Assembly (NCBI RefSeq): GCF_000381085.1
Contig: NZ_KB905899.1
Coordinates: forward strand, 620,001 to 684,000
Direction: 5' to 3'
From: Thiomicrorhabdus arctica DSM 13458
GTDB taxonomy: Bacteria; Pseudomonadota; Gammaproteobacteria; Thiomicrospirales; Thiomicrospiraceae
DNA: 64,000 nucleotides
Both the position numbers and the translations under genes were made by a program. The notes beneath the pieces are model-generated. The model was given only the letters and a program-made list of their open reading frames with translations. It was not told the DNA's origin and ran no database searches. Each line of letters starts with the position of its first letter. The first letter of the stretch is position 1. Positions 16,091 through 24,224 of the stretch are shown in pieces.

Positions 16091-17164
16091 ATGATAAAAT
16101 CACCAATAGCCCTTGAATCTTATGGTAAATCCAGTGATAACAGTCACTTAAATAGTGCTAATCAATTCAGCGTAGCGCCCATGCTGGATTGGACCAACCG
16201 TCATTGTCGCTACTTTCACCGTCAGCTCAGTCAGAATGCTTGGCTCTATTCTGAAATGGTCACGACCGGTGCCATTATTTATGGCAATAATTTAGAGCGC
16301 TTTTTAGGGCATGACGAATCTGAAATCCCCGTTGTCTTACAACTAGGCGGCAGTGGGACTAAAGATATGGCCATCTGCGCTAAGCTTGGTGAGGAGTGGG
16401 GCTATTCTGAAATAAATTTGAATATCGGCTGTCCTAGCGACCGTGTGCAAAATAATATGATTGGTGCCTGTTTAATGGCGCATCCTGAATTGGTTGCTGA
16501 AAATGTGGCGGCGATGAAAGCGGTCGTAGACATACCTGTTACGGTAAAGACTCGTATCGGTATTGATGACCAGGAAGAGTTCGAAACACTTTATCAGTTT
16601 ATCAATGGCTTAGTGGAGGCAGGGGTGGATGGTGTTATTATTCATGCTCGTAAAGCCTGGCTACAAGGGCTTTCTCCTAAGCAGAATCGTGATGTACCTC
16701 CGTTGAACTATGCTTGGGTTCATCAAATTAAGGCCGAATTCCCTCAACTCTCAGTAGCTATTAATGGGGGGATTAAAACCCTTGAACAAGGTCTGGTACA
16801 TCTAGAGGATTATGAAGGTTTACCCGCAGTTGATGGCTTAATGTTAGGCCGTTCGGCTTATGAACAGTCCTATTTATTAGCGCAAGTGGATCAGCAACTC
16901 TATGGCAGTAAGCGGACTATTATTTCACGTGAGCAAGTTTTAGAGAACATGAAACCTTACATAGAAAACCATCTTTCTAATGATGGTAAATTAAACCAGG
17001 TCACTCGTCATATGCTAGGCCTGTTCCACGGACTACCAGGTGGTCGAATTTGGCGACGTCACCTTTCTGAACACGCTTTTAAAGCAGGTGCAGGTATCGA
17101 GGTCGTTGAGCAGGCTTATCGTTTAGTCGCGGATGAAATCCAAAGAATGGAGGATCAAAAGTGA
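16091..17164 (+). CDS. dusA: tRNA-dihydrouridine(20/20a) synthase DusA
   Basis: This 357-residue flavoprotein reduces uridine 20/20a in the tRNA D loop. FSVAPMLDWTNRHCRYFHR, EMVTTGAIIYGN, LNIGCPSDRVQNNMIGACLM (catalytic Cys) and the IHARKAWLQGLSPKQNR block are diagnostic of the DusA subgroup. An N-terminal extension of about 28 residues precedes the barrel; a later start would be possible but the ATG at 16091 is the first available. Its stop overlaps the GTG start of xseA by four bases (GTGA), so the two are coupled. Confidence 0.93.
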   Translation: MIKSPIALESYGKSSDNSHLNSANQFSVAPMLDWTNRHCRYFHRQLSQNAWLYSEMVTTGAIIYGNNLERFLGHDESEIPVVLQLGGSGTKDMAICAKLGEEWGYSEINLNIGCPSDRVQNNMIGACLMAHPELVAENVAAMKAVVDIPVTVKTRIGIDDQEEFETLYQFINGLVEAGVDGVIIHARKAWLQGLSPKQNRDVPPLNYAWVHQIKAEFPQLSVAINGGIKTLEQGLVHLEDYEGLPAVDGLMLGRSAYEQSYLLAQVDQQLYGSKRTIISREQVLENMKPYIENHLSNDGKLNQVTRHMLGLFHGLPGGRIWRRHLSEHAFKAGAGIEVVEQAYRLVADEIQRMEDQK

Positions 17165-18828
17165 TTTTTTTAGACGTACCATTTCGAGAGAAAGACGAAG
17201 CTAAAGCGCTAGGAGCGCGCTGGGATGGTGTGAGTAAAAAATGGTATATTCCGCAAGAACTTTCTGAGCAACCAGAACCCTTTCAGAGATGGCTAACGAA
17301 CGTAAATACAATCAATACAAATCAGGTTTTAAATCATGATCTTCAGCAAACCCTGACACAAACACAGCACCATATTTATAGTGAAAACAGTCCTTTACAA
17401 ACGGGTGCACAAGATAATTCGAACCCCAAAAAGACTGAAAAGGGCGCTTTGCTTTCTACGGTATTACGCAAAGTTCAACAAGCCCTTCGCCAAAGCTTCC
17501 CAGGTGCGACTTGGGTGGTTGCTGAAATTGCTAATCTGAATAATAGTCGTGGACACCTCTATCTTGAGTTGACTGAAAATAATGAGCAAGGACAATCTAT
17601 TGCCAGTTGCCGTGCCATGATCTGGCAAAGCCAGGCACAAAGATTGTTACAACGCTTTGAAACGGAGACCGGCAGTCCATTTAGCATCGGCCAAAAAGTA
17701 TTGCTCTTAACGGAAATTAGTTTTCACGAAAAGTACGGTTTTTCGATGGTGGTGCAGGATATTGATCCAAGCTATACTCTTGGAGAGCTGGAACTGAATC
17801 TAAGTAATATTCGAAAACAGCTTATTACTGATGGAATCTATCAGCAAAATAAACAGTTTACGCTTCCTAGTGACTTCTTTAGAGTGGCGGTTATCGCACC
17901 GCCTAAAGCCGCAGGCTTGGGTGATTTCCGGGCTGATGCTGATAATCTTCAAGCCGCAGGACTTTGTGATTTCAAATATTTTTACAGTACTTTTCAAGGG
18001 GATTCAGTTGAAAATGAAATGCTTTCAGCGATTGAAGCAATTCACGCATTGCATCATAGCCAGGCGTTTGATGCCTTAGTTATTATTCGCGGAGGCGGCG
18101 CTAAACTTGACCTAAACATGCTCAATTTATACTCTGTAGCCAAGCAGTTATGCATGGCTCAGCTTCCCGTATTAACGGGGATAGGTCATGAGCGTGACTC
18201 AACAATACTGGATGAAATATCTAACCATCGTTTTGATACGCCAAGTAAAGTCATCGCATTTATCCGCCATGAAATATTCCAAAGAGCACAGCAAGCTAAA
18301 TCAGATTGGCAAAAAATAGAGCACTCTAGCCGTTTAATGGTTCAATATCTAGAGCAAGATTTATCTCAATTAAATCAAGAGATTACCCATAACAGTCAAG
18401 GGGCTATCTATCGTTGGAAGCAAGCGATGGAGCCGCTTCAGTTTCAGATTCAGCGGTTGAGCGAAAATCGCATTCAGTCTGCTTTGGTCAGTATTAATGA
18501 ACTGAGACAAACCATTGATGTTCAACTTAAAAGCAGCCTTAAGATGATTAAGGCTAATCTTGATTTATACCAACATACGACAGAAAAAGAGTCTAAAAGG
18601 GTGCTCGAAACTAAGCATCAGCAAATCATTCAATGGATTGCACTGGTATTGAGCTCAGGCCCTAAAACACAGTTGAACCGTGGTTTTAATATCGCCAAGA
18701 ATGCCATTACGGGTAAGCCTGTTACAACCGCCAACCAGGCACTGAAGACCAAATCCATTCAATTGGAATTCGTTGATGGTAAAGTATTGGCAGAAATTGA
18801 CCAAGCAACCGGTATTCTAATAGAATGA
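17161..18828 (+). CDS. xseA: Exodeoxyribonuclease VII large subunit with N-terminal DUF5710 domain
   Basis: This 555-residue protein is about 100 longer than usual. Residues 1-47 (MIFLDVPFREKDEAKALGAR, W..KKWYIP) form a DUF5710 module seen in plasmid and phage DNA-processing proteins. A Gln/Asn/Thr-rich linker (about 50-93) leads to the normal OB-fold (about 97-200) and the ExoVII catalytic/coiled-coil domain (VIAPPKAAGLGDFRAD, IIRGGGAKLDLNMLN, GIGHERDSTILDE). ExoVII degrades single-stranded DNA from both ends in the cytoplasm. The GTG start overlaps the dusA stop, so the extension is in the natural frame. xseB follows after about 110 bases. Confidence 0.92.
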   Translation: MIFLDVPFREKDEAKALGARWDGVSKKWYIPQELSEQPEPFQRWLTNVNTINTNQVLNHDLQQTLTQTQHHIYSENSPLQTGAQDNSNPKKTEKGALLSTVLRKVQQALRQSFPGATWVVAEIANLNNSRGHLYLELTENNEQGQSIASCRAMIWQSQAQRLLQRFETETGSPFSIGQKVLLLTEISFHEKYGFSMVVQDIDPSYTLGELELNLSNIRKQLITDGIYQQNKQFTLPSDFFRVAVIAPPKAAGLGDFRADADNLQAAGLCDFKYFYSTFQGDSVENEMLSAIEAIHALHHSQAFDALVIIRGGGAKLDLNMLNLYSVAKQLCMAQLPVLTGIGHERDSTILDEISNHRFDTPSKVIAFIRHEIFQRAQQAKSDWQKIEHSSRLMVQYLEQDLSQLNQEITHNSQGAIYRWKQAMEPLQFQIQRLSENRIQSALVSINELRQTIDVQLKSSLKMIKANLDLYQHTTEKESKRVLETKHQQIIQWIALVLSSGPKTQLNRGFNIAKNAITGKPVTTANQALKTKSIQLEFVDGKVLAEIDQATGILIE

Positions 18829-18939
18829 AAGATTATTCCAGTATTGAGTTTTTATTGTTTAATCAGTCATTATTAGCCGGATAGATGAAGCTAAAATACA
18901 TAAATAAATTCATAAAAATCGTAGAAAAAGGGCGCCATA

Positions 18940-19167
18940 ATGAGCCAGAAATCCGAAAGCTTTAAAGAGAATTATCAAAAATTACAGAAAATAGCCCAAA
19001 AACTATCCGATACTTCAGAAGTGGATATTGACGAACTTGTGCCAATGGTTGATGAAGCAACCAGAGCTTATCAACTTTGCAAGTCGAGAATAGAAGCGGT
19101 TGAGACGGCTCTAAATAATCGTTTAGATGCTGAAAAGCCTCTTTCAGCGGAGAAAATAGATGGTTAA
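18940..19167 (+). CDS. xseB: Exodeoxyribonuclease VII small subunit
   Basis: A 75-residue helical protein with the family pattern NYQKLQKIAQKLSD...VDIDELVPMVDEATRAYQLCKSRIE. It packs on the coiled coils of XseA to form ExoVII. The usual E...G stretch of many XseB proteins is less obvious, but the gene order xseA-xseB and the size fit. It overlaps the next gene by eight bases. Confidence 0.9.
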   Translation: MSQKSESFKENYQKLQKIAQKLSDTSEVDIDELVPMVDEATRAYQLCKSRIEAVETALNNRLDAEKPLSAEKIDG

Positions 19168-19513
19168 AGCGGTTATTTATCACAATTCGAGATGCTCAAA
19201 AAGCAGGGATAGCCTAGCGATACTGGAAGAAAAGGGCTTAGAAATTGAAGAAATCCATTATTTGGATACGCCGCCTTCTAAGGAAACTCTGGCTGAATTG
19301 TGTCAAATGATGGGCTTGAAGCCACGTGATATTATTCGTAGTGGTGAAACTTTATTCAAAGAGCTTGGATTAAACCAATACGATGTTAAGACAGATGGTG
19401 AGTGGCTTGATCTCTTAGTCAGTCATCCGCAGTTGATTGAACGTCCAATTGTTAGAGTAGGTGATGCAGCCATTATCGGACGACCGCCAGAAAATATTTT
19501 GAAAATCTGTTAG
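19160..19513 (+). CDS. arsC: ArsC/Spx-family glutaredoxin-type arsenate reductase-like protein
   Basis: This 117-residue thioredoxin-fold protein carries the ArsC active site HNSRCSKSR with the catalytic Cys near residue 13. RPIVRVGDAAIIGRPPENIL, near the C-terminus, resembles the substrate-binding Arg segment of glutathione/glutaredoxin-dependent arsenate reductases. No arsB, arsR or arsH gene is nearby, so a general redox role is equally possible. The start lies inside the end of xseB, suggesting translational coupling. A CCAGGCCTGG palindrome follows about 80 bases later. Confidence 0.88.
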   Translation: MVKAVIYHNSRCSKSRDSLAILEEKGLEIEEIHYLDTPPSKETLAELCQMMGLKPRDIIRSGETLFKELGLNQYDVKTDGEWLDLLVSHPQLIERPIVRVGDAAIIGRPPENILKIC

Positions 19514-19592
19514 AAGCTGAAAGTCACAGTTGTGATAAAAATATCATGCCCAATCATGCAGTCACATTTTATTCAATTTGAAGTTTAAAACA

Positions 19593-19614
19593 AAACAACC
19601 AGGCCTGGTTGTTT
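19593..19614. terminator. 22-bp CCAGGCCTGG palindrome after arsC
   Basis: A perfect palindrome with half-site AAACAACCAGG. It lies downstream of arsC; the T-rich end of the right arm (GTTTAT) gives a weak terminator on the plus strand. Confidence 0.55.
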
Positions 19615-20006
19615 ATGGAAATCCAAAAAGTCTACTCATTATTCTTTGGACTGGCTAAAGCAAAAAATAAAATATACAACCTCCAAGGAACATACATTGT
19701 TCTTTTTGGTGCAAACCTTAAAAAGCCTTGTTTAATATCTAGTAAGGCTCATGCGGATTAAATATTCATTTCACTGCATGAAAGTTCAATCCACCGTTCA
19801 GTAGACTTTAATTAATGACGTATATTAAAAAGTGGGGCAATAGTTGCTCATGAATGCCATTCCATACAAATACCAATTTAACATAATATATATTATACGA
19901 ACTTAACATATGGTTTTTTATGAAGAGTTTATTCAATATTACGCCAGATAATCTAGATTTACTTTGAACATGGTTTTATCGTCTTGACGATAACGCTGTT
20001 CTCTAT

Positions 20007-20026
20007 CGTATACAAACGTATACAAA
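20007..20026. repeat. Tandem decamer CGTATACAAA x2
   Basis: Two exact adjacent copies of a 10-base unit, each centred on the palindrome GTATAC. One helical turn apart, they could form an operator for a small dimeric regulator. Confidence 0.5.
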
Positions 20027-20097
20027 GCATTGTCCAAACAGAATATTTAAAAACTGCCTTCTAAGCTTTATTTTTCAAAGACGGAAATTAGATACAA

Positions 20098-20127
20098 AAA
20101 AGGCCGAACCATTCGGTTCAGCCTTTT
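20098..20127 (-). terminator. Terminator of the gene at 20187-20642
   Basis: AAAAGGC-C-GAACC, loop ATTC, GGTTC-A-GCCTTTT; read on the minus strand the stem is followed by a T run. It lies 60 bases after the stop. Confidence 0.85.
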
Positions 20128-20186
20128 AGTGTATAAAGATATTTAAAAAACGTTTTAAACAGGATCAAATATATTATTCATATTTG

Positions 20187-20642
20187 TTAACCTGCAAGCC
20201 CAGCATCACCAATGAGCAAAATCGTCATCATTGGAATGGCTGAGACTAATGATAATAGAATTGGCACCCACGCCTTTTCCTCTTTGTTTTTTAAGCCAAT
20301 AACACCTGAAATAAATGCAACTGGTGCCGCTATCCAGGCAATTGGTGGAAACACAAAGCTGAATAAAATGGCAATCACCCCTGCAACCATCCCCAGTGTA
20401 GATGCATTCCCAGGCTGATAAGTTCGTGTATTTCGCATGTCTGTTGGCTCTGAACTGGAGGATTCTATGCGCCCTAAAATAGAGTTGATATCCGAGTCTG
20501 TTAATTCAGGTTGCGCCACTTCAAGAGCCGTCATTCCAAGAGTTATTCTTTTCTTCTTATAGAGTAACTTAACCAAATCATCCCAATCTGCATCGTTAGG
20601 TAATTGATCAACCAGTGCATGTGCATCTTCTTTAATCGACAT
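20187..20642 (-). CDS. Membrane protein with N-terminal antitoxin-like and C-terminal DUF4190-like parts
   Basis: This 151-residue protein is not recognised as a named gene. Residues 1-62 (ALVDQLPNDADWDDLVKLLY) resemble a short helical domain common in addiction-module antitoxins and related small proteins (lpddaswdDlmyeiYvrkkI pattern). Residues about 80-148 form two membrane helices with GMVAGVIAILFSFVFPPIAW and the FISGVIGLKNK turn, like DUF4190 proteins. It is probably an inner-membrane protein with a cytoplasmic N-terminal domain. It stands alone with its own terminator. Confidence 0.6.
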   Translation of the reverse strand: MSIKEDAHALVDQLPNDADWDDLVKLLYKKKRITLGMTALEVAQPELTDSDINSILGRIESSSSEPTDMRNTRTYQPGNASTLGMVAGVIAILFSFVFPPIAWIAAPVAFISGVIGLKNKEEKAWVPILLSLVSAIPMMTILLIGDAGLAG

Positions 20643-20873
20643 AAACCCCTCTCTTTTGTTAAATGTTGAATATTTTTTACTTAAATGAACTGAATACAGT
20701 GGCGTTACTTAAAAGCCTTGAATATAAAGACGATCAGAGTAATAAATACGCGCTTGCAAGTGCTTTTAAATTACCTTTCCTGCTTTTTTAGATTATTATA
20801 TCTATAATAATTTGTTTTACGAATCCAAATTTCCGTTTAAACAAAATTACCCTTATCAGGAGTCGTTTTTAGT

Positions 20874-22373
20874 ATGGCACTAATGCCCGGTCTACAGTTA
20901 AATATTGGTCAGCAACTTAAATTGACGCCGCAATTACAGCAGTCAATTAAAATATTGCAATATTCCGCTTTAGAGGTTCAACAAACCATTGAAGCGACAC
21001 TCGAAACAAACTTTATGCTTGAAATCGATGAAGAACTCTCCCTAGATGATGAGCTTTCATCTGAGCAAAACTCCGATACGCAGAAGGATGCTAAAGAGAC
21101 AGAGTCCAACTCTACTGAAGAAAAGCCTCTCGATATAAATGAAGCTGACAGCATCTCTGACGAACTTGATATCGATTGTAACTGGGAAGAGGTTTATTCT
21201 GACCATACGGTAAGCTCAAACTCCCAATCCGCTGAGGACTACATCGGTGCTGAAACCTATACAGCTTCGGAAAAAACATTGCATGACCATCTACATTGGC
21301 AGTCAGACATCTACCCTTGGGATGAAGCTGATGAGGTTTTAGCTTCCTATTTAATTGATGACATCAGTGATGAAGGCTATTTATCAACGGAGCTGTATGA
21401 GCTGCTTGAGGAAATCAATCTTAATGAAGAGTCCGACTATAACCTGGACGCATTAACGTCTGTACTCACAATTATTCAGCAATTTGAGCCGACCGGTGTT
21501 GGCGCTAGAAGCATTCAAGAGTCTCTTTTATTACAGTTAGCAAATATGCCAAACAACCCTTTTGTGGTGACGGCTGCTCAGCTGATTACAGATAATTTTG
21601 ACTGGCTCTCTTTTCATGACAGTAAACGCATTAAAAAACTTTACGGCCTAGACGATGAACAACTTAATCAACTGTTTAGATTAATCCAGTCTTTAAACCC
21701 CCGCCCAGGTCGAGACTTTTCATCGACACAATCTGAAATCATCATTCCGGACTTACGCATCAAGCGTTCTAAACAAGGTTGGTTGGTTGAGTTGAATGCA
21801 AAGGCTTTTCCTCGCCTTGCAGTAAACTCTACTTATATTGATTTGGCGAATACTCTGGACAGTAGTGAGCAGTCTAAGAAAATTAAAGAACAGTTGATTG
21901 AGGCTAAAGGTTTGATTAAAAGCATTCATAGTCGAGGTGAAACCCTACTTCGCGTCGGTCGGTTCATCGTTGAAAAGCAGCATCTTTTCTTTGAAGAAGG
22001 TGAGCAAGCCATGCAACCTCTTGTTTTACGCGAAGTGGCTGAAAATCTAGAGCTGCATGAATCCACAATCTCTAGAGCAACGAGTCAAAAATACATGCAA
22101 ACGCCGCGTGGCACTTATGAATTAAAGTACTTTTTTTCGACAGGTGTGAGTCAATATGGCAGTGCAGACCAATCGGCAACGGCAATCAAAGCACATATTA
22201 AAGGTCTCGTAGATCAAGAAAATGCCAAAAAGCCCTTAAGTGATAATAAACTTATGGCACTGTTAGAAGAAAAAGAGATTTCTGTTGCCCGTAGAACCAT
22301 TGCTAAGTATCGGGAGGCACTAAACATCCCCTCTTCCAGTGAACGTAAGAAACGTAACCAATTCAAGATGTAG
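20874..22373 (+). CDS. rpoN: RNA polymerase sigma-54 factor
   Basis: This 499-residue protein starts with the Gln/Leu-rich region I (LQLNIGQQLKLTPQLQQSIK), which contacts bEBP activators. It is followed by a long acidic region II (about 50-125), the core-binding domain and the C-terminal helix-turn-helix. The RpoN box ARRTIAKYREALNIPSS is near residue 473. It directs RNA polymerase to -24/-12 promoters. AGGAG lies 11 bases before the ATG. In many gammaproteobacteria rpoN is followed by hpf and ptsN; here a bicupin gene and a two-component pair follow instead. Confidence 0.95.
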   Translation: MALMPGLQLNIGQQLKLTPQLQQSIKILQYSALEVQQTIEATLETNFMLEIDEELSLDDELSSEQNSDTQKDAKETESNSTEEKPLDINEADSISDELDIDCNWEEVYSDHTVSSNSQSAEDYIGAETYTASEKTLHDHLHWQSDIYPWDEADEVLASYLIDDISDEGYLSTELYELLEEINLNEESDYNLDALTSVLTIIQQFEPTGVGARSIQESLLLQLANMPNNPFVVTAAQLITDNFDWLSFHDSKRIKKLYGLDDEQLNQLFRLIQSLNPRPGRDFSSTQSEIIIPDLRIKRSKQGWLVELNAKAFPRLAVNSTYIDLANTLDSSEQSKKIKEQLIEAKGLIKSIHSRGETLLRVGRFIVEKQHLFFEEGEQAMQPLVLREVAENLELHESTISRATSQKYMQTPRGTYELKYFFSTGVSQYGSADQSATAIKAHIKGLVDQENAKKPLSDNKLMALLEEKEISVARRTIAKYREALNIPSSSERKKRNQFKM

Positions 22374-22439
22374 AATTGCTTGCCCTTCACATTACTCTTA
22401 TAATACGCAGATTAATAAATAAAATTTTAGCGAAGGTTA

Positions 22440-23375
22440 ATGGATATGAATCGAATAAATATTGAACAAATACAAGTTGCCGCTCAGCAAAAATGGGAAC
22501 ATCAAGCGCAAGTAAAAGAATACATGTCGGCTGTTAACCCATCGATGCCTAAAATTGATGTCGTTGACTATCCAAGTAGCTTACACGAAGGTGGCGATAC
22601 CCGCATTATTCCGTTTGATTTGTCTACAACCCTAGAAACACCCTATCCAGCGACCTCTCCTAACTTAATGGCGAATTATCTGCATATTTGCGAAGGTGAT
22701 ACCCTAAAAACAGATGTTTCTGCGACGTCTCAAATGTTTTACATCATTCGTGGCCATGGTCGTACACAGATGGAAAACGGAACCATTGAGTGGAAACAAG
22801 GGGATTTATTCACCTTGCCTGCCATTCCAGATGCACTGCATTCCGCTAGCTCGGATGTCGCTATTTATTGGGTGCATGATGCACCTCTTTTAAAATATTT
22901 AGGGGTTGGACCAACGGTTCAGCGTTTTGAACCCGTTTTATATACCCATGAACGCTTAACGCAGGAATTAAACTCTATTCGTGAGGTTGCTGCTGGCAAA
23001 AATCGTACTGGCTTCTTACTGGCACATCCAAATTTTCCACAGACGCTGACATTAACTCATACTTTATGGGCGCTTTATAATGTATTACCTGCTGGTGTTG
23101 TTCAAAAAGCGCACCGTCATAATTCAATTGCATTGGATTTCTGCGTCTCAGCAGGCCCAGATACTTATACGATGATCGGTAAGGATATTGATGAAAATGG
23201 CAATATAATCAATCCAATTAAAGCGATGTGGACTCCGGGTGCAACTTTCATTACACCACCCGGTTGGTGGCATTCTCACCATAATGATTCTAATGAAGAT
23301 GCCATTGTATTACCGATACAGGATGCTGGCCTTATTATGAATATGCAAGTTTTAGATTTTCAGCTTATTAGTTAA
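22440..23375 (+). CDS. Bicupin protein, gentisate 1,2-dioxygenase-like
   Basis: This 311-residue protein has two cupin barrels. In the first, MFYIIRGHGRTQMENGTIEWKQGDLFTLP is recognisable (about 103-130; the pattern G-x-G-x-x-x-G then G-D). In the second, QKAHRHNSIALDFCV and GATFITPPGWWHSHHN supply likely metal ligands (His). The overall pattern resembles gentisate dioxygenase-type bicupins, but some homologues act on other substrates, so the reaction is left open. A second in-frame ATG lies two codons downstream. It sits between rpoN and a two-component system; functional linkage is unknown. Confidence 0.7.
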   Translation: MDMNRINIEQIQVAAQQKWEHQAQVKEYMSAVNPSMPKIDVVDYPSSLHEGGDTRIIPFDLSTTLETPYPATSPNLMANYLHICEGDTLKTDVSATSQMFYIIRGHGRTQMENGTIEWKQGDLFTLPAIPDALHSASSDVAIYWVHDAPLLKYLGVGPTVQRFEPVLYTHERLTQELNSIREVAAGKNRTGFLLAHPNFPQTLTLTHTLWALYNVLPAGVVQKAHRHNSIALDFCVSAGPDTYTMIGKDIDENGNIINPIKAMWTPGATFITPPGWWHSHHNDSNEDAIVLPIQDAGLIMNMQVLDFQLIS

Positions 23376-23415
23376 CAACTGATCCCTTTTATCTTGTTAC
23401 GGAAAACGGAGTTTT

Positions 23416-24123
23416 ATGCAAAATACAGATTATCGAATCGCCGTTATTGAAGACGATCCAATTCAATTAGAAAACCTTGTCACAGCACTTGAGCAACAAG
23501 GGTTTATGGTCGATTCTTTTGATAATCGCCAAAGTGCAGAAGAGAGCTTTGCTGCAGGCCTGCCTAATTTAGTGATTTCAGATATCATTCTTGGATCTGA
23601 GGTCGATGGTGGGTTTGATTTAGCAAAACACCTTCTCGGTTACAACCAACCTATTCCAATCATCTTTCTCTCTGAAAGACAGTCTGAATTCGATATATAT
23701 ACTGGACATACTCTTGGTGCGATTGATTACCTACCAAAACCAATTAGTTTAAATATGCTGATTGTTAAGGTTAAAAATCTGCTTAGAATTACAGGGAATA
23801 CCAACACAAGCAATGCTGATGAAGAAACTTCAAAAATCCCCAACTTAGCTTTGGTTCAAGATCAATTCAAGGCATATTGGTTTGAAAAACCTTTAGATCT
23901 GACGGCCACTGAATTTGAAATGCTCAAGCAGTTTGCCGTTGCTGGTGAATCGAGTGTTGTTTCGTATGATGCTTTGCAAGCTTCGACACAGGGCGTGGTG
24001 GAACGAAACACCATTAACACACATATTTGTCGTATTCGAAATGCTTTTAAAAAAATTACACCTGAATTTAATTCAATTCATAATGAATATGGTCGTGGTT
24101 ATAGCTGGCAGAAGGATGTTTAG
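23416..24123 (+). CDS. Response regulator (receiver plus winged helix), PdsR-like
   Basis: This 235-residue protein has a receiver domain (about 7-125) with acidic pair ED, phosphoacceptor Asp in VISDIILGSEVDGG, a Ser switch in FLSERQ and the Lys in LPKPIS. A C-terminal DNA-binding domain (about 150-235) with LTATEFEMLKQ and RIRNAFKKI ends in GRGYSW, the typical OmpR-type end. The receiver's long D-I-I-L-G-x-E-x-D-G-G-F-D loop recalls the response regulator of the proteobacterial dedicated sortase system, but no sortase is in view. GGAG five bases before the ATG. It pairs with the kinase gene 100 bases downstream. Confidence 0.8.
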   Translation: MQNTDYRIAVIEDDPIQLENLVTALEQQGFMVDSFDNRQSAEESFAAGLPNLVISDIILGSEVDGGFDLAKHLLGYNQPIPIIFLSERQSEFDIYTGHTLGAIDYLPKPISLNMLIVKVKNLLRITGNTNTSNADEETSKIPNLALVQDQFKAYWFEKPLDLTATEFEMLKQFAVAGESSVVSYDALQASTQGVVERNTINTHICRIRNAFKKITPEFNSIHNEYGRGYSWQKDV

Positions 24124-24224
24124 TATTTTTTAATGGCTTTTGAAGTCAATGCATTAAACCCTTTAAAAAACACTACGACACGTTAACATTCGTCAGTTCA
24201 TTCACCTCAAAGAGAGGTTAACTT

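Larger units (their letters stand above)
19514..20186. other. Long intergenic region after arsC
   Basis: These 670 AT-rich bases hold no gene that I can support. They contain the 22-bp CCAGGCCTGG palindrome (19593-19614), an imperfect hairpin around 19683-19709, a tandem 10-bp repeat CGTATACAAA (20007-20026) and the terminator of the gene to the right (20098-20127). A small RNA here is possible but not visible as such. Confidence 0.5.
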
